A DNA stretch of 64,000 bases from Pseudomonas sp. MPC6 (GCF_006094435.1 NZ_CP034783.1:5173001-5237000), one strand, 5' to 3'. Numbered from the stretch's first letter, positions 8,003 through 18,713 are shown. Numbers and translations: made by a program. The notes: generated from the sequence alone by a model not told the origin.

Positions 8003-9361
8003 TTAGCCGCCGGCCGCAGGGGCAAAAATCGAACCCAGGTAGGCTTCGCTTTCACCCAGGCTGATGCTGTCGTTCAGGCCCTGGCGCTGGTATTTGACCA
8101 ACTGCGGCTGCAGGGCAATCGCCAGGTCGGTTTCCCGGTCACCGCCGGCGACGTAGGCGCCGACGCTGATCAGGTCGCGACTCTGCTGATACCGCGACCA
8201 CAATTGCTTGAAGTACTGGGCGCGGGCCATGTGTTCCTTCGACACCACCGACGGCATGACCCGGCTGATGGACGCTTCGATATCGATCGCCGGGTAGTGA
8301 CCTTCCTCGGCCAGGCGCCGGGACAGCACGATGTGCCCGTCGAGCACGCCGCGCGCCGAGTCGGCAATCGGATCCTGCTGGTCGTCGCCTTCGGACAACA
8401 CGGTGTAGAACGCGGTGATCGAACCGCCGCCCTTCTCGGCATTGCCCGCGCGCTCCACCAGTTTCGGCAACTTGGCGAACACCGACGGCGGATACCCCTT
8501 GGTCGCGGGCGGTTCGCCGATGGCCAGGGCGATTTCCCGCTGGGCCTGGGCGAAACGGGTCAGGGAGTCCATGAGCAACAGCACGTTCTTGCCCTTGTCG
8601 CGGAAATATTCGGCGATGCGCGTGCAGTACATGGCCGCGCGCAGACGCATCAGCGGCGCATCGTCCGCGGGCGATGCCACCACCACCGAACGCTTGAGGC
8701 CTTCTTCGCCGAGGATGTGCTCGATGAATTCCTTGACCTCACGCCCACGTTCGCCGATCAGCCCGACCACGATGATGTCGGCCTCGGTGAAGCGGGTCAT
8801 CATGCCCAGCAGTACACTCTTGCCCACGCCGGTACCGGCGAACAACCCGAGGCGCTGGCCGCGACCGACCGTCAACAAGCCGTTGATGCAACGAATGCCC
8901 ACGTCCAGCGGTTCGCTGATCGGTTCACGCTTGAGCGGGTTGATGGTCGGGCCGTCCATCGGCACCCAGTCTTCGGCCTTCATCCCGCCCTTCCCGTCCA
9001 ACGCCCGACCGGCGCCATCGAGTACCCGCCCGAGCATGCTCATGCCCATCGGCAGGCGACCACTGTCCGCCAGCGGCACCACGCGCGCACCGGGGGCGAT
9101 ACCGGCGACGCTGCCGACCGGCATCAGAAAGATTTTGTTGCCGGAGAAGCCCATGACTTCGGCTTCGACCTGCACCGGGTGGTAACTGTCGTCGTTGATC
9201 ACCATGCAGCGGCTGCCCATGGCGGCGCGCAAGCCTTCGGCTTCGAGGGTCAGGCCGACCATGCGCAGCAGGCGGCCTTCGAGGATCGGCGCGCCGGCCA
9301 GCGTGGTGGCCTCGGCGTAACTGCCCAGGCGCTTGGCAAAGCTGGTGCGGTCAAGGCGCAT
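8003..9361 (-). CDS. fliI: Flagellum-specific export ATPase FliI
   Basis: FliI is the F1-beta-like ATPase that energises substrate unfolding and delivery to the flagellar export gate. The 452-residue protein shows the Walker A motif GTGVGKS (about residues 172-178), the Walker B region [13 protein letters not shown], the catalytic Glu in [11 protein letters not shown], and the T3SS-ATPase C-terminal domain. The ATG at 9361 (MRLDRTSF) is preferred over an upstream ATG at 9370. It overlaps the end of fliH by eleven bases, so the two are translated together. Confidence 0.97.
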   Translation of the reverse strand: MRLDRTSFAKRLGSYAEATTLAGAPILEGRLLRMVGLTLEAEGLRAAMGSRCMVINDDSYHPVQVEAEVMGFSGNKIFLMPVGSVAGIAPGARVVPLADSGRLPMGMSMLGRVLDGAGRALDGKGGMKAEDWVPMDGPTINPLKREPISEPLDVGIRCINGLLTVGRGQRLGLFAGTGVGKSVLLGMMTRFTEADIIVVGLIGERGREVKEFIEHILGEEGLKRSVVVASPADDAPLMRLRAAMYCTRIAEYFRDKGKNVLLLMDSLTRFAQAQREIALAIGEPPATKGYPPSVFAKLPKLVERAGNAEKGGGSITAFYTVLSEGDDQQDPIADSARGVLDGHIVLSRRLAEEGHYPAIDIEASISRVMPSVVSKEHMARAQYFKQLWSRYQQSRDLISVGAYVAGGDRETDLAIALQPQLVKYQRQGLNDSISLGESEAYLGSIFAPAAGG

Positions 9362-10151
9362 CGGGCACATCCGGTGCGGGGGCGGCTGGCGCTGTGTTGC
9401 CCGTCGGCAGCTCCAGGCTCAGGTCCGGCGCCGCCGGGTGCAGTACCTGTTCGTGCAGTTGATCGAACAGCTTGTCCATGACCCGCGTCACCCGGGTTTC
9501 AATCGACGCGTCAATGCGACTGTGCTCGGTCTCGACCCGGCACCCGCCCGGCAACAATGCCTCGTCCTCGACGATGCGCCAGGTTTCTTCATGACGCTCG
9601 CGCAGGGCTTTGACCTGGGCGAAATCTTGCGGATTGATGTACAGCCGCACGTTGCCCACGCCCAACGGCAACAGCTTGAGGGCATCGCGCATGACGTGTT
9701 CGATCTGTGTCGAGTCGATGGCCAGTTCGCGCTGGATCACCTGGCGGGTGATGTGCTGCACGAGGTCGACCAGGGACTTCTCGATCTCGGTGTCCTGCTC
9801 GGCAATCGGCTCCAACAGGTGGCCCATCAGCTTTTCCAGCGCGGCAAGTTTCGCCGCCAGCGCCACTTCGGCTTCCTGGCGGACCTTGAGCGTGGTGCTG
9901 TGGAAGCCCTCCCGCTCGCCGGTGGCGAAACCTTCGTTGTAGGCTTCCTGGCGAATGCTTTCGAGCTCTTCGAGGGTCAGCGGCTGGACTTCCTCCAGCG
10001 GCACTTCCTGCATGGCCGGCGGCTCGGGTTCAGGCTCCGGTTCGGGCTCGGGGACGTACGGATCGAAACTGGGCAACGACCAGATATCGACACCCCTGAC
10101 GTCCTTGGCTCGGATCAGGTCGGTCTGGGACTCATCATGTTCAGTCGACAT
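9351..10151 (-). CDS. fliH: Flagellar assembly protein FliH
   Basis: FliH is the stator-like regulator that holds FliI in check and links it to the C-ring through FliN. The 266-residue product has an N-terminal FliN-binding stretch with an unusual run of Pro-Glu dipeptides (about residues 35-44). A central coiled coil and a C-terminal domain related to V-ATPase subunit E follow, with the usual [16 protein letters not shown] region. It sits between fliG and fliI; the gap to fliG is seven bases. Confidence 0.94.
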   Translation of the reverse strand: MSTEHDESQTDLIRAKDVRGVDIWSLPSFDPYVPEPEPEPEPEPPAMQEVPLEEVQPLTLEELESIRQEAYNEGFATGEREGFHSTTLKVRQEAEVALAAKLAALEKLMGHLLEPIAEQDTEIEKSLVDLVQHITRQVIQRELAIDSTQIEHVMRDALKLLPLGVGNVRLYINPQDFAQVKALRERHEETWRIVEDEALLPGGCRVETEHSRIDASIETRVTRVMDKLFDQLHEQVLHPAAPDLSLELPTGNTAPAAPAPDVPDAP

Positions 10152-10158
10152 AGTGATG

Positions 10159-11175
10159 TCAGATCATCTCTTCGCCGCCCTTCCCGCCGAGAACGATTTC
10201 TCCGGCTTCGGCCATACGGCGGGCAATGGTGAGGATTTCTTTCTGCGCGGTTTCCACGTCGCTGACGCGCACCGGGCCCTTGGCCTCGAGGTCGTCGCGC
10301 AACAGTTCGGCCGCGCGCTTGGACATGTTCTTGAAGATCTTGTCCTTGACGTTTTCGTCCGAGCCCTTGAGGGCCAGCACCAGCACATCGGAGGACACTT
10401 CGCGCAGCAATGCCTGGATTCCGCGGTCGTCGACATCGGCCAGGTTGTTGAACACGAACATCAGGTCTTCGATCCGGCCGGACAGGTCTTCGTCGACTTC
10501 GCGGATCGAGTCCATCAACTGGCCTTCCACCGAGCTGTCGAGGAAGTTCATGATGTCGGCCGCGCGCTTGATGCCCCCCAGGTTGGTACGCGAGGCATTC
10601 GAGGCGCCGGAGAACTGCTTCTCGAGAATCTGGTTGAGCTCTTTCAGGGCGGCTGGCTGCACGGTGTTGAGCGCAGACACGCGCAAGATAATGTCCAGGC
10701 GCACCTTGTGGTCGAAATTGCCCAGCACCTCACCGGCCTGGTCCGGGTCGAGGTAGGCGACCACGATGGCCTGGATCTGCGGGTGCTCATAACGGATCAC
10801 GTCGGCGACGGCACGCGGCTCCATCCATTTCAGGCTGTCAAGGCCACTGGTGTTGCCGCCCAGCAGGATGCGGTCGATCAGGCCGTTGGCCTTTTCTTCG
10901 CCCAGGGCCTGGGTCAGCATTTTGCGCACGTAGTCGTCGGAGCCGACGCCCAGGCTGGTCTGGTCGCCGACGATCTCGACGAACTCGCTCATCACCTGCT
11001 CGACCTGCTCGCGGTGCACGTTGCCCATCTGCGCCATGGCCACGCCCACGCGCTGCACCTCTTTCGGGCCCATGTGGCGCAACACCTGGGCGGCGTCGGT
11101 GGAGCCCAGGGACAGCAGCAGGATCGCGGCTTTGTCGACCTTGGACAGTTTGTCGGCAGCGGCTCTATCATTCAT
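10159..11175 (-). CDS. fliG: Flagellar motor switch protein FliG
   Basis: FliG forms the upper C-ring, binds FliF, and generates torque against the MotA stator. This 338-residue product has the N-terminal FliF-binding domain (LGSTDAAQVLRHMGPKEV), the middle domain with the EHPQ motif (RYEHPQIQAIV), and the C-terminal torque helix. The torque helix carries alternating charges (LALKGSDENVKDKIFKNMS). Length is normal for the family. Its start overlaps the end of fliF by eight bases. Confidence 0.97.
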   Translation of the reverse strand: MNDRAAADKLSKVDKAAILLLSLGSTDAAQVLRHMGPKEVQRVGVAMAQMGNVHREQVEQVMSEFVEIVGDQTSLGVGSDDYVRKMLTQALGEEKANGLIDRILLGGNTSGLDSLKWMEPRAVADVIRYEHPQIQAIVVAYLDPDQAGEVLGNFDHKVRLDIILRVSALNTVQPAALKELNQILEKQFSGASNASRTNLGGIKRAADIMNFLDSSVEGQLMDSIREVDEDLSGRIEDLMFVFNNLADVDDRGIQALLREVSSDVLVLALKGSDENVKDKIFKNMSKRAAELLRDDLEAKGPVRVSDVETAQKEILTIARRMAEAGEIVLGGKGGEEMI

Positions 11176-12955
11176 CTGCGTTAATCCACTCTTTCACGAC
11201 CTGGGCCACACGACCCGGGTCTTCTGCCACCAGGCTCTTGATTGCATTCAACTGGGCGTCATAGCCTTCGCTCGGGCTTGGCAGCAGGATGCTGGTCGGC
11301 CCGCCAAGGCTGACGCGATCGTTGGCCAGTTCGCCATCCAGACCGCCCATGCCACCCAATTCGACATCGTTGCCGACGCCGACCAGCTGCCGGCCTTTAC
11401 CGCCGTTGGTGATGTTGTTGAGCACCGGACGCAGCACACCGAACACCAGCACCAGGATGAACAGGATGCCCAGCACTTGCTTGACCACATCCCAGAACCA
11501 CGGCTGGGAGTAGAACGGCACATCGGCAATCACTTCGGCACGTTCGGCGGAGAACGGCATGTTGATCACGCTGACGCTGTCGCCACGGCTGGCGTCGAAA
11601 CCGACGGCGTCCTGCACCAGACGGGTGAAGCGCGACAATTCATCGGCGGTCCACGGCGCGCGGGTGGTTTCACCGTTGGCCGGGTTGATCCGGACCTGAT
11701 CGTCCACCACCACCGACACCGACAGGCGATTCAACCGGCCCTGCTGCTGTTTGGTGTGGCTGATGGAACGGTCGAGCTCGAAGTTTTTGGTGGACTGCGA
11801 GCGCTTGTCCGCCGGGTACGGGGCGAGCATCGGCTGGCCGGTGGCCGGGTCCATGATTTGCTGACCGTTGGCGTCCAGCAGCGGCTGCCCAGGCTGGACC
11901 ATGCCGGCCGACGCGGTGCCGCCACCGGTGGTTGCAGGCGCGGACGCCGGCGATGGCGGCTGGTTGCTCAGGGCACCCGGCACGCCTTGCGGGCCATTGC
12001 TGGTAGTGCGTTGTTCGTTCACCGATTGTTCGCTGCGCAACGCCGGCTGGTCCGGGTTGAACTGCTCGGAGGTCGATTCGACGGCACTGAAATCCACATC
12101 GGCCGAGACTTCGGCCTTGTAGCGATCGTTGCCCAGCACCGGTTGCAGGATGTTATGCACGCGCTGGGTGAGCATGCTTTCCATGCGGCGGCTGTAGTCG
12201 AACTGTTTGCCGGCCATGGTCAGCTCGGAATTTTCCGCCTGATCGGACAGCAGGTTGCCCTTCTGATCGACCACGGTGACCTGGGATTTGCTCAGTTCAG
12301 GCACGCTGGTGGCGACCAGATTGATGATCGCCAAGACCTGGCCAGGTTCCAGGGAACGGCCGGAATACAGCTCGATCAGCACCGACGCGCTGGGCTTGCG
12401 CTCATCGCGCACGAACACCGAGCTTTTCGGAATGGCCAGGTGCACGCGGGCACCCTTGACGTTGTTCAGGCTGGAGATGGTCCGGGCCAGTTCGCCTTCG
12501 AGGCCGCGCCGATAGCGGGTCGCTTCCATGAACTGGCTGGTGCCCAGGCCCTGGTCCTTGTCGAGGATTTCAAAACCGATATTGCCGTCGCTGGGCGTGA
12601 CACCCGCGCCCGCGAGCTTGAGGCGCGCGCGCGACAGGTCTTCGGCCTTGACCAGCAAGGCGCCGGAATTGGGTTCGACGGAGTAGGCGATATCGGCGGC
12701 CGCCAGGGTATCCATGACCTGCTTGGCGTCCATCCCGGCGAGGCTGCCATACAGCGGCCGGTAGTCCGGTTGCTGGGACCACAACACCACGGCAAAGCCA
12801 ATCGCCACGCTCGCCGCCAGACCGACCAACAGGCCCACCTGACGCAGCATGGTCATCTCGGAGAGATTTTCCAGAAAGGACAAGCCGAACAGCGGCGCTT
12901 TGCCGCCTATCGGAGTGGCCCTGGCCGGAACGTTATCAGCGCCTGGTTCTGCCAT
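11168..12955 (-). CDS. fliF: Flagellar MS-ring protein FliF
   Basis: FliF polymerises into the MS ring, the base on which the flagellum is built. The 595-residue product has two transmembrane helices, at about residues 39-59 and 485-507. Between them are ring-building motifs similar to secretins and YscJ (VKAEDLSRARLKLAGAG, ARVHLAIPKSSVFVRD). A Pro/Gly/Ala-rich linker lies at about 320-370. The C-terminal tail ends in the FliG-binding segment (VKEWINADE). It is downstream of fliE and overlaps fliG. Confidence 0.97.
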   Translation of the reverse strand: MAEPGADNVPARATPIGGKAPLFGLSFLENLSEMTMLRQVGLLVGLAASVAIGFAVVLWSQQPDYRPLYGSLAGMDAKQVMDTLAAADIAYSVEPNSGALLVKAEDLSRARLKLAGAGVTPSDGNIGFEILDKDQGLGTSQFMEATRYRRGLEGELARTISSLNNVKGARVHLAIPKSSVFVRDERKPSASVLIELYSGRSLEPGQVLAIINLVATSVPELSKSQVTVVDQKGNLLSDQAENSELTMAGKQFDYSRRMESMLTQRVHNILQPVLGNDRYKAEVSADVDFSAVESTSEQFNPDQPALRSEQSVNEQRTTSNGPQGVPGALSNQPPSPASAPATTGGGTASAGMVQPGQPLLDANGQQIMDPATGQPMLAPYPADKRSQSTKNFELDRSISHTKQQQGRLNRLSVSVVVDDQVRINPANGETTRAPWTADELSRFTRLVQDAVGFDASRGDSVSVINMPFSAERAEVIADVPFYSQPWFWDVVKQVLGILFILVLVFGVLRPVLNNITNGGKGRQLVGVGNDVELGGMGGLDGELANDRVSLGGPTSILLPSPSEGYDAQLNAIKSLVAEDPGRVAQVVKEWINADE

Positions 12956-12970
12956 GACTCAATACCGCCC

Positions 12971-13300
12971 TTAAACCGGCATCTGCATGATGTCTTGGTA
13001 AGCCTGAACCAGCTTGTTACGGACTTGGGTGATCGCCTGGAACGACACACCGGCTTTTTCCTTGGCAATCATCACGTCGGTCAGATCGACACCGCTTTTG
13101 CCGATCTCGAACGCCGTGGACAACTGGCTGGAGGCCTGCTGGGTTTCGTTCACTTTATTGACGGCCTGACCGAGCATGTCGGCAAAGCTGCTGCCCGGCA
13201 GTTGCGGGACGGCAGCCGTCGGTTTCGACGCAGACATGGCATCCATTTGCATGGCCCGCATGTCCAGCATCAACCGATTGAATTCAATACCTTGGCTCAT
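12971..13300 (-). CDS. fliE: Flagellar hook-basal body adaptor FliE
   Basis: FliE joins the MS ring and export gate to the proximal rod. The 109-residue protein is helical and ends with the family signature [20 protein letters not shown], seen complete. It is the first gene of the fliEFGHIJ operon. A strong sigma-54 promoter lies 63 bases upstream, just before a five-copy REP array that separates it from fleSR. Confidence 0.96.
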   Translation of the reverse strand: MSQGIEFNRLMLDMRAMQMDAMSASKPTAAVPQLPGSSFADMLGQAVNKVNETQQASSQLSTAFEIGKSGVDLTDVMIAKEKAGVSFQAITQVRNKLVQAYQDIMQMPV

Positions 13301-13362
13301 CGTCTACTCTCTTTGGCGACCCGCAATTTTTTGACGCTCACTCAGCGGGTAGTCAGGTGTTA

Positions 13363-13377
13363 GCAACAAGGGTGCCA
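13363..13377 (-). promoter_or_regulatory. Sigma-54 promoter of fliEFGHIJ
   Basis: The minus strand reads TGGCAC-CCTTG-TTGC, a perfect match to the RpoN -24/-12 consensus. It lies 63 bases before the fliE start. In P. aeruginosa this operon is RpoN- and FleR-dependent, which agrees with the neighbouring fleSR genes. Confidence 0.9.
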
Positions 13378-13383
13378 GCTTCT

Positions 13384-13697
13384 CTGTAGGAGCTGGCTTG
13401 CCAGCGAAGACGACATGTCAGTCACTACATAAATCGCCTGACACACCGCTACCCCTGTAGGAGCTGGCTTGCCAGCGAAGACGGCCTATCGGCCAATACA
13501 TGTATCGCCTGACACACCGCTACCCCCCCTGTAGGAGCTGGCTTGCCAGCGAAGACGGTCTATCGGCCAATACATGTATCGCCTGACACACCGCTACCCC
13601 CCCTGTAGGAGCTGGCTTGCCAGCGAAGACGGTCTATCGGCCAATACATGTATCGCCTGACACACCGCCTTCGCTGGCAAGCCAGCTCCTACAGGGG
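13384..13697. repeat. Five-copy REP array between fleR and fliE
   Basis: Four direct copies of the REP core (starting about 13385, 13457, 13531 and 13605) are spaced 72-75 bases apart, with nearly identical linkers containing the palindrome ATACATGTAT. A fifth, inverted copy at about 13667-13695 closes the array and can pair with any of the four. The three central units are almost identical, which suggests recent tandem duplication. Confidence 0.92.
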
Positions 13698-13722
13698 TTG
13701 TGTTGCGGCGGGATGGGGTGGA

Positions 13723-15117
13723 TCAGGTGGCGAACAGGCAGGCTTCGACGTCCATCCCGGCATCACGCATCTGCGCCAGCTTGTAACGCAAGGTGCGCGG
13801 ACTGATGCCCAGGCGTTCGGCGGCTTCCTTGCGTCGGCCACGCTCGGCACGCAAGGTATCGATGATCATCTGGAACTCCCGGCGCCGCAGATCATCGCCC
13901 AAGGCCCCGGTAGAATCCGCTTCGACCTCCACCGCGCGCACCGTAGCCGGCGCCAGGGCCGGCAACGGCGCACAGGCCACCGGCCCCGTCAGGCAAAAAT
14001 CCTGAGGCTGAATCAACCCGCCCTGCTGCAGAATCAGCGCGCGCTGAATCGCATTATCCAGCTCACGCACATTGCCGGGCCATGGATACCCGATCAGACA
14101 CGCCTGCGCCTCGGGCGATAGACGTGCCGCGGCATGCTTCATCTTGTGCACGTGCTTGGCCAGCAAACGCTCGGCCAGCGGCAGGATATCCGCAGTACGC
14201 TCGCGCAACGGACGCCAGGCCAGCGGAAACACCGACAGCCGATAATACAGGTCCTCACGAAACCGCCCCGCCGCCACTTCAGCGGCCAGGTCACGGTTGG
14301 TGGTGGCAACCACGCGAATATCCAGAATGATCGGCTTGCGCGCCCCCACCCGCTCGACCTCCCGCTCTTGCAACACCCGCAACAGCTTGGCCTGCAGGCC
14401 CAGGGGCATTTCGGAAATTTCGTCAAGCAGGATGGTCCCGCCGTCCGCCTGCTCGAACTTGCCGGCCTGCGCCGCGATGGCACCGGTGAACGAACCCTTC
14501 TCGTGACCGAATAGCGTGGCCTCGAGCATGTTGTCGGGAATGGCTGCGCAATTGATCGCAATAAACGGCTGACTGGCGCGCCGGGAGTGCTGGTGGATGT
14601 AGCGCGCCAGCACTTCCTTGCCGGTCCCGGACTCCCCGGAGATCAGCACCGTGGAGTCACTGCGCGCGACCCGCGCGGCCAATTCCAGCAACTGTGCGCT
14701 GGCCGGCTCGAACGCGATCGGCCCCTCGCCTTCGCTCGCGCCGAGACTGCCAAGCGCATGCCGCGCCACCAGGTCGAGCAAGGTTTTGGGTTCGAACGGT
14801 TTGACCAGGTAATCCGCCGCGCCCTGACGCATCGCATCGACCGCCCGCTCCACCGCGCCGTGGGCCGTCATCAACAACACCGGCAATTGCGGCTGGCGCG
14901 CCCGCAGCAAGCCGAGCAGTTGATGGCCATCCATGCCCGGCATGTTGACGTCGCTGAGCACCAGATTGAACGCCTCGACGCTGACGGCGGCCAGCGCCTC
15001 CTCCGCCGACCCCACCGCGGTGTAAGCGTGACCGCCGAGCAACAGCGTATCCGCCAAGGCTTCGCGCAACGCGCGGTCGTCCTCGACCAGCAACACCTTG
15101 ATCGCCATGTTGTTCAT
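13723..15117 (-). CDS. fleR: Flagellar two-component response regulator FleR (sigma-54 activator)
   Basis: FleR activates RpoN-dependent class III flagellar genes when phosphorylated by FleS. The 464-residue protein has a receiver domain with Asp56 (LVLSDVNMP) and an AAA+ domain with Walker A GESGTGKE. The sigma-54 loop is GSFTGA, a usual variant of GAFTGA. A C-terminal Fis-type helix-turn-helix ends the protein ([20 protein letters not shown]). Its ATG overlaps the fleS stop as ATGA. A second ATG at 15108 is a possible alternative start. Confidence 0.96.
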   Translation of the reverse strand: MNNMAIKVLLVEDDRALREALADTLLLGGHAYTAVGSAEEALAAVSVEAFNLVLSDVNMPGMDGHQLLGLLRARQPQLPVLLMTAHGAVERAVDAMRQGAADYLVKPFEPKTLLDLVARHALGSLGASEGEGPIAFEPASAQLLELAARVARSDSTVLISGESGTGKEVLARYIHQHSRRASQPFIAINCAAIPDNMLEATLFGHEKGSFTGAIAAQAGKFEQADGGTILLDEISEMPLGLQAKLLRVLQEREVERVGARKPIILDIRVVATTNRDLAAEVAAGRFREDLYYRLSVFPLAWRPLRERTADILPLAERLLAKHVHKMKHAAARLSPEAQACLIGYPWPGNVRELDNAIQRALILQQGGLIQPQDFCLTGPVACAPLPALAPATVRAVEVEADSTGALGDDLRRREFQMIIDTLRAERGRRKEAAERLGISPRTLRYKLAQMRDAGMDVEACLFAT

Positions 15118-16337
15118 TGCCCCCCCTGAACGCGGGGTTTATCCGCCGAGAAAAGCGGCAGGCTCACCAGCGCGCAGGTGCCACGACCCAGCCGCGAGCG
15201 CAGCTGCAATTCGCCCTGGTGGGCCCGCGCCACCGCCTTGACCACGGTCAGGCCGAGGCCGGTGCCAGTGGCCTTGGTGGTGAAAAACGGCTCGCCCAGG
15301 CGGGCCAGCACCTGGCTGTCGATGCCACTGCCGCTGTCACTGACCGCTACGCGCAAGCAGTTGTCGCGGCTATACAGATGGACCTTCAAACGCACGTCAC
15401 CGGCACTGGCCTGAATCGCGTTTTCGATCAGGTTGAGGATGGCGCCGACCAGGGTGTCGCGATTGCACAGCAGCTCGCCCGAATGGCTGTCGCACTGCCA
15501 ACGGATCGGCAACCCCTGCACCTGGGTCAGCGCCGCCGCCTGCAGCGACTGCAAGAGCATTTTCGGGGTGATGCGATCGGTCAGCGGCAGCTCGCCGCGG
15601 GCGAACACCAGCATGTCGCGCACCTGATGCTCGAGCTCGTGCAAACGCTCCTTGAGGCGCCCGGCAAACCGTTGCTGGGTCTCGACCGGCAGCGTCTGCT
15701 CAGTCAAATGACTGGCGTAGAGCAAGGCCGCGGACAACGGCGTGCGAATCTGATGGGCCAGCGAGGCGACCATGCGCCCCAGGGACGACAGGCGTTCGTG
15801 GCGCGCCAGTTGATCCTGCAGGTGCCGGGTTTCAGTCAGGTCGTTGAGCAACACCAACTGCCCCGGCTCGGCATCCAGCGAGCGCGTGGCGATCGACAGG
15901 CGCCGGCCATCCTTCAGGGAGATTTCATGGCCATCGTCCTCCCGGGGCGCGAAGCAGCGGGCAATGACCTGCCGCCACAGCTCGCCTTCGAGGGGCAACC
16001 CCAGCAACTCGCAGGCCGCGGGATTGGCTTCGCGCACGATGCCCTGCGCATCGATAACGATGACGCCGCCGGGCAACAGATCGAGGAGGTTTTGCAGGCG
16101 GTTGGCCAGGCGTTCTTTTTCCGCCAGTTCCTGCATGCGCTGGGCGCTGACCACTTCCAGCTCACCCTTGAGCTCGGTGACCCGGGCTTCGAGCATGCTG
16201 TAGGAGTCAGTCAATTGACTCGACATCTGGTTGAACAGCGCAAACGACTGCTCAAGGCCCAGCCGGCTGGCCTGCTCTACGGACGACGGGGACCCCGAAG
16301 CGTCAGGGACAGGAGACAACTGGGCGGCTTGGGGCAT
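15114..16337 (-). CDS. fleS: Flagellar sensor histidine kinase FleS
   Basis: FleS is the soluble partner kinase of FleR. The 407-residue protein lacks transmembrane segments. It has a coiled-coil stretch (about 40-80), a PAS domain (about 85-180, with VIDAQGIVREANPAACELLG), the H-box with phospho-acceptor His195 (SLAHQIRTPLSAAL), and a HATPase domain. The HATPase domain shows the N-box NLIENAIQAS, the G1 box DSGSGID and the G2 box GTGLGL. A sigma-54 promoter match lies 57 bases upstream. The cytoplasmic location fits sensing of an internal assembly signal. Confidence 0.95.
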   Translation of the reverse strand: MPQAAQLSPVPDASGSPSSVEQASRLGLEQSFALFNQMSSQLTDSYSMLEARVTELKGELEVVSAQRMQELAEKERLANRLQNLLDLLPGGVIVIDAQGIVREANPAACELLGLPLEGELWRQVIARCFAPREDDGHEISLKDGRRLSIATRSLDAEPGQLVLLNDLTETRHLQDQLARHERLSSLGRMVASLAHQIRTPLSAALLYASHLTEQTLPVETQQRFAGRLKERLHELEHQVRDMLVFARGELPLTDRITPKMLLQSLQAAALTQVQGLPIRWQCDSHSGELLCNRDTLVGAILNLIENAIQASAGDVRLKVHLYSRDNCLRVAVSDSGSGIDSQVLARLGEPFFTTKATGTGLGLTVVKAVARAHQGELQLRSRLGRGTCALVSLPLFSADKPRVQGGQ

Positions 16338-16393
16338 CGTGTGCTCACTCGCTGGGCTGACCGTCAGTTAAACGGAAGGTTGCGAGAGCTATA

Positions 16394-16408
16394 GCAATAC
16401 CCGTGCCT
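16394..16408 (-). promoter_or_regulatory. Sigma-54 promoter of fleSR
   Basis: The minus strand reads AGGCAC-GGGTA-TTGC: exact spacing and one mismatch at the first base of the -24 element. It lies 57 bases before the fleS start. FleQ with RpoN is the known activator of fleSR in P. aeruginosa. Confidence 0.8.
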
Positions 16409-16425
16409 GAAAACAGTTAAGGAAA

Positions 16426-16737
16426 CTGTAGGAGCTGGCTTGTCCGATCGCCGCACCGCTGCGAAGGCGGCGTGTCAGGCGATACATAAACCGGCTGCTG
16501 CATCGCGCACGTGTAGGCGCTGGCTTGCCAGCGAAAGCGGTCTATCGGCCAATACATGTGTTGACTGACATACCGCCTTCGCTGGCAAGCCAGCTCCTAC
16601 AGTTGATTTTCAGCGAACATAAAATCGCTAAACAACACCAATCCCCTGTAGGAGCCGGCTTGCCGGCGAAGGCGTCATCACCGCCGCCACAAGACTAGCG
16701 GCCGCCTTCGCTGGCAAGCCAGCTCCTACAGGGGGGG
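16426..16737. repeat. REP cluster between fleQ and fleS
   Basis: About five REP-type units are present: three in forward orientation (from about 16426, 16511 and 16646) and two inverted (about 16577-16602 and 16704-16732). The first unit has a changed loop (TTGTCCGATCGCCGCACCGC), and the 16646 unit uses the GAGCCGGCTTGCCGGC variant. Forward and inverted copies alternate, so two separate hairpins can form. Confidence 0.85.
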
Positions 16738-16748
16738 CAGAACAGGCG

Positions 16749-18224
16749 TCAATCCTCCGCCTGTTCATCACCCTCGCGCCGGCTCATGCCGTACTTGCGC
16801 ATCTTCTCCACCAGGGTGGTGCGACGAATACGCAGGCGTTCCGCGGCGCGCGCCACGATGCCATTGGCATCATCCAGCGCCTGCTGAATCAGCCCCTGCT
16901 CCAGACCACCCAGGTAGTCCTTCAGGTCCAGGCCTTCCGGCGGCAGCAGCGCGTTGGCGCTGAAGTCCGGGGTATGGCCGTTGATGGCCACCCGCTCTTC
17001 GAGATCGCTGCGCAGGCTGTCGACCAGTTGCTCGTCTTCATCGTCCACGTAGCGGAATTTCTTCGGCAGCTCGACCACGCCGATCACCCCGTAGGGATGC
17101 ATGATCGCCATGCGCTCCACCAGGTTGGCCAGCTCACGGACGTTGCCCGGCCAGCCGTGACGGCACAGCGACATGATCGCCGCGGAGTTGAAACGGATCG
17201 AACCGCGCTTCTCGTGCTCCATGCGCGAGATCAGCTCGTTCATCAGCAGCGGGATGTCTTCGACACGCTCGCGCAGCGGCGCCATTTCGATCGGGAACAC
17301 GTTCAAGCGGTAATACAGGTCTTCGCGGAACGAGCCGATCTCGATCATGCTTTCGAGATTCTTGTGGGTCGCCGCGATGATGCGCACATCGACGCTCTGG
17401 GTCTTGTTGCTGCCCACGCGCTCGAAGGTGCGCTCCTGCAACACGCGCAACAGCTTGACCTGCATCGGCAGCGGCATGTCGCCGATTTCATCGAGAAACA
17501 GGGTGCCGCCATTGGCCAGCTCAAAGCGCCCGGCCCGGCTGGTGATGGCCCCGGTAAAGGCGCCCTTCTCATGCCCGAACAGTTCGCTTTCCAGCAACTC
17601 GGCCGGAATCGCCCCGCAGTTAACGGGCACGAACGGCGCGTCACGCCGCTTGGAATGGTAGTGCAGGTTACGCGCGACCACTTCCTTGCCGGTGCCGGAC
17701 TCACCGAGAATCAGCACGCTGGCATCGGTGTCGGCGACCTGCTGCATCATCTGCCGCACGTGCTGAATCGCCCGGCTGGTGCCGACCAGACTGCGGAAAA
17801 GATTGGGTTCACGATGCCGACCGCGCTCGCGCGCCTGATCATACATCTCGCGATAGACCTGGGCACGGTGCAACGAGTCGAGCAATTTGCTGTAGCTGGG
17901 GGGCATTTCCAGGGTCGACAGCACGCGGCGACGCATGTCTTCCGGCAAGTCTGCGGAAGAATTATCGCCCATCAACAACACCGGAAGGAACTCATCCCAG
18001 GTCGAGAGTGTCTTTAACAGGGCCAGAAGTGCGCCAGGCGCACTGACCGTGCCGATGAGGACACAGATTACTTCACGACTTGACGACAACGAGCCGACCG
18101 CCTGCTGCCAGTCATGGCTGCCGCAGGGTAAATTTTCTTCGCCAAGAAAATTCAAAATCACCGCCAGATCCCGGCGGCGAACGCTATCGTCATCGATCAG
18201 CAGAATTTTGGTTTCACGCCACAT
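16749..18224 (-). CDS. fleQ: Flagellar master regulator FleQ
   Basis: FleQ is the sigma-54 enhancer-binding protein at the top of the Pseudomonas flagellar hierarchy and a c-di-GMP-responsive repressor/activator of exopolysaccharide genes. The 491-residue protein has an atypical receiver-like N-terminus (1-140), in which the usual phospho-acceptor position is not obvious. The AAA+ domain has Walker A GESGTGKE (about 174-181), GAFTGA (about 221-226) and Walker B ([11 protein letters not shown]). A Fis-type helix-turn-helix ends it ([19 protein letters not shown]). It stands alone, flanked by REP elements and the fliT-like gene. Confidence 0.97.
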   Translation of the reverse strand: MWRETKILLIDDDSVRRRDLAVILNFLGEENLPCGSHDWQQAVGSLSSSREVICVLIGTVSAPGALLALLKTLSTWDEFLPVLLMGDNSSADLPEDMRRRVLSTLEMPPSYSKLLDSLHRAQVYREMYDQARERGRHREPNLFRSLVGTSRAIQHVRQMMQQVADTDASVLILGESGTGKEVVARNLHYHSKRRDAPFVPVNCGAIPAELLESELFGHEKGAFTGAITSRAGRFELANGGTLFLDEIGDMPLPMQVKLLRVLQERTFERVGSNKTQSVDVRIIAATHKNLESMIEIGSFREDLYYRLNVFPIEMAPLRERVEDIPLLMNELISRMEHEKRGSIRFNSAAIMSLCRHGWPGNVRELANLVERMAIMHPYGVIGVVELPKKFRYVDDEDEQLVDSLRSDLEERVAINGHTPDFSANALLPPEGLDLKDYLGGLEQGLIQQALDDANGIVARAAERLRIRRTTLVEKMRKYGMSRREGDEQAED

Positions 18225-18394
18225 GCAATAGCTACTTCCCTAGTCAACCCGGTGCCCGAAATCAGTGGGCAAGCCAGACGCACGCAGACAGAAAAGCCTG
18301 TACACGCCTGAAATCTGGAAACAGCCACTAGTTAAGTCAAAAAACCGTGAACAGTCAAATTTATGGCGCAGTACAATTTGGACTAGTCGGTTTT

Positions 18395-18691
18395 TCAACC
18401 GAACAGATGGTAAACCTTTGCCGCGTTCTTCGCTTGGGTCATCTGGGACATTTCGTCGACTATCGATTGGCGCTCGCCGGTCGTAACTTGTAACAATTCC
18501 TGGTAAACAATCAGCAGGCTCTCCAGCTTCTCCCGCACAGCCTTCTCATCCAGTGGCGCCTCGCTCAGCACTTCATCGATGCAGACGCGGCACGTCTCGT
18601 CCAGCTTGCCAATCGCATCCCAATCCCGTTCGCTCAAAGCGCTGACCAGGGCTTCACGGGTATCATCAATTCGTTGCAGTGCATGGCTCAT
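18395..18691 (-). CDS. fliT: FliT-like flagellar export chaperone
   Basis: The 98-residue helical product lies directly after fliS. Position and size fit FliT, the chaperone of the FliD cap protein. Pseudomonas FliT homologues are very divergent, and P. aeruginosa has two fliS-like genes here, so the family assignment is moderate. The ATG at 18691 follows a GAGGATG ribosome-binding site. A longer reading to 18778 would overlap fliS more and lacks a site. The overlap-free gap to fliS is 22 bases. Confidence 0.72.
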   Translation of the reverse strand: MSHALQRIDDTREALVSALSERDWDAIGKLDETCRVCIDEVLSEAPLDEKAVREKLESLLIVYQELLQVTTGERQSIVDEMSQMTQAKNAAKVYHLFG

Positions 18692-18713
18692 GACATCATC
18701 CTCGGCCGCAGGC

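Noticed and set aside
7493..9481. A 662-codon open frame on the plus strand opposite fliI and fliJ
   Set aside because: It mirrors the codon pattern of the real minus-strand genes in high-GC DNA, has no family match and no ribosome-binding site.
11021..13363. A 780-codon plus-strand frame opposite fliF and fliE
   Set aside because: It is the longest shadow frame in the window and has no start signal or family features.
13384..13697. Regularly spaced repeats considered as a CRISPR array
   Set aside because: The spacers are nearly identical to each other, one repeat is inverted, and the repeat is the common REP palindrome; no cas genes are near.
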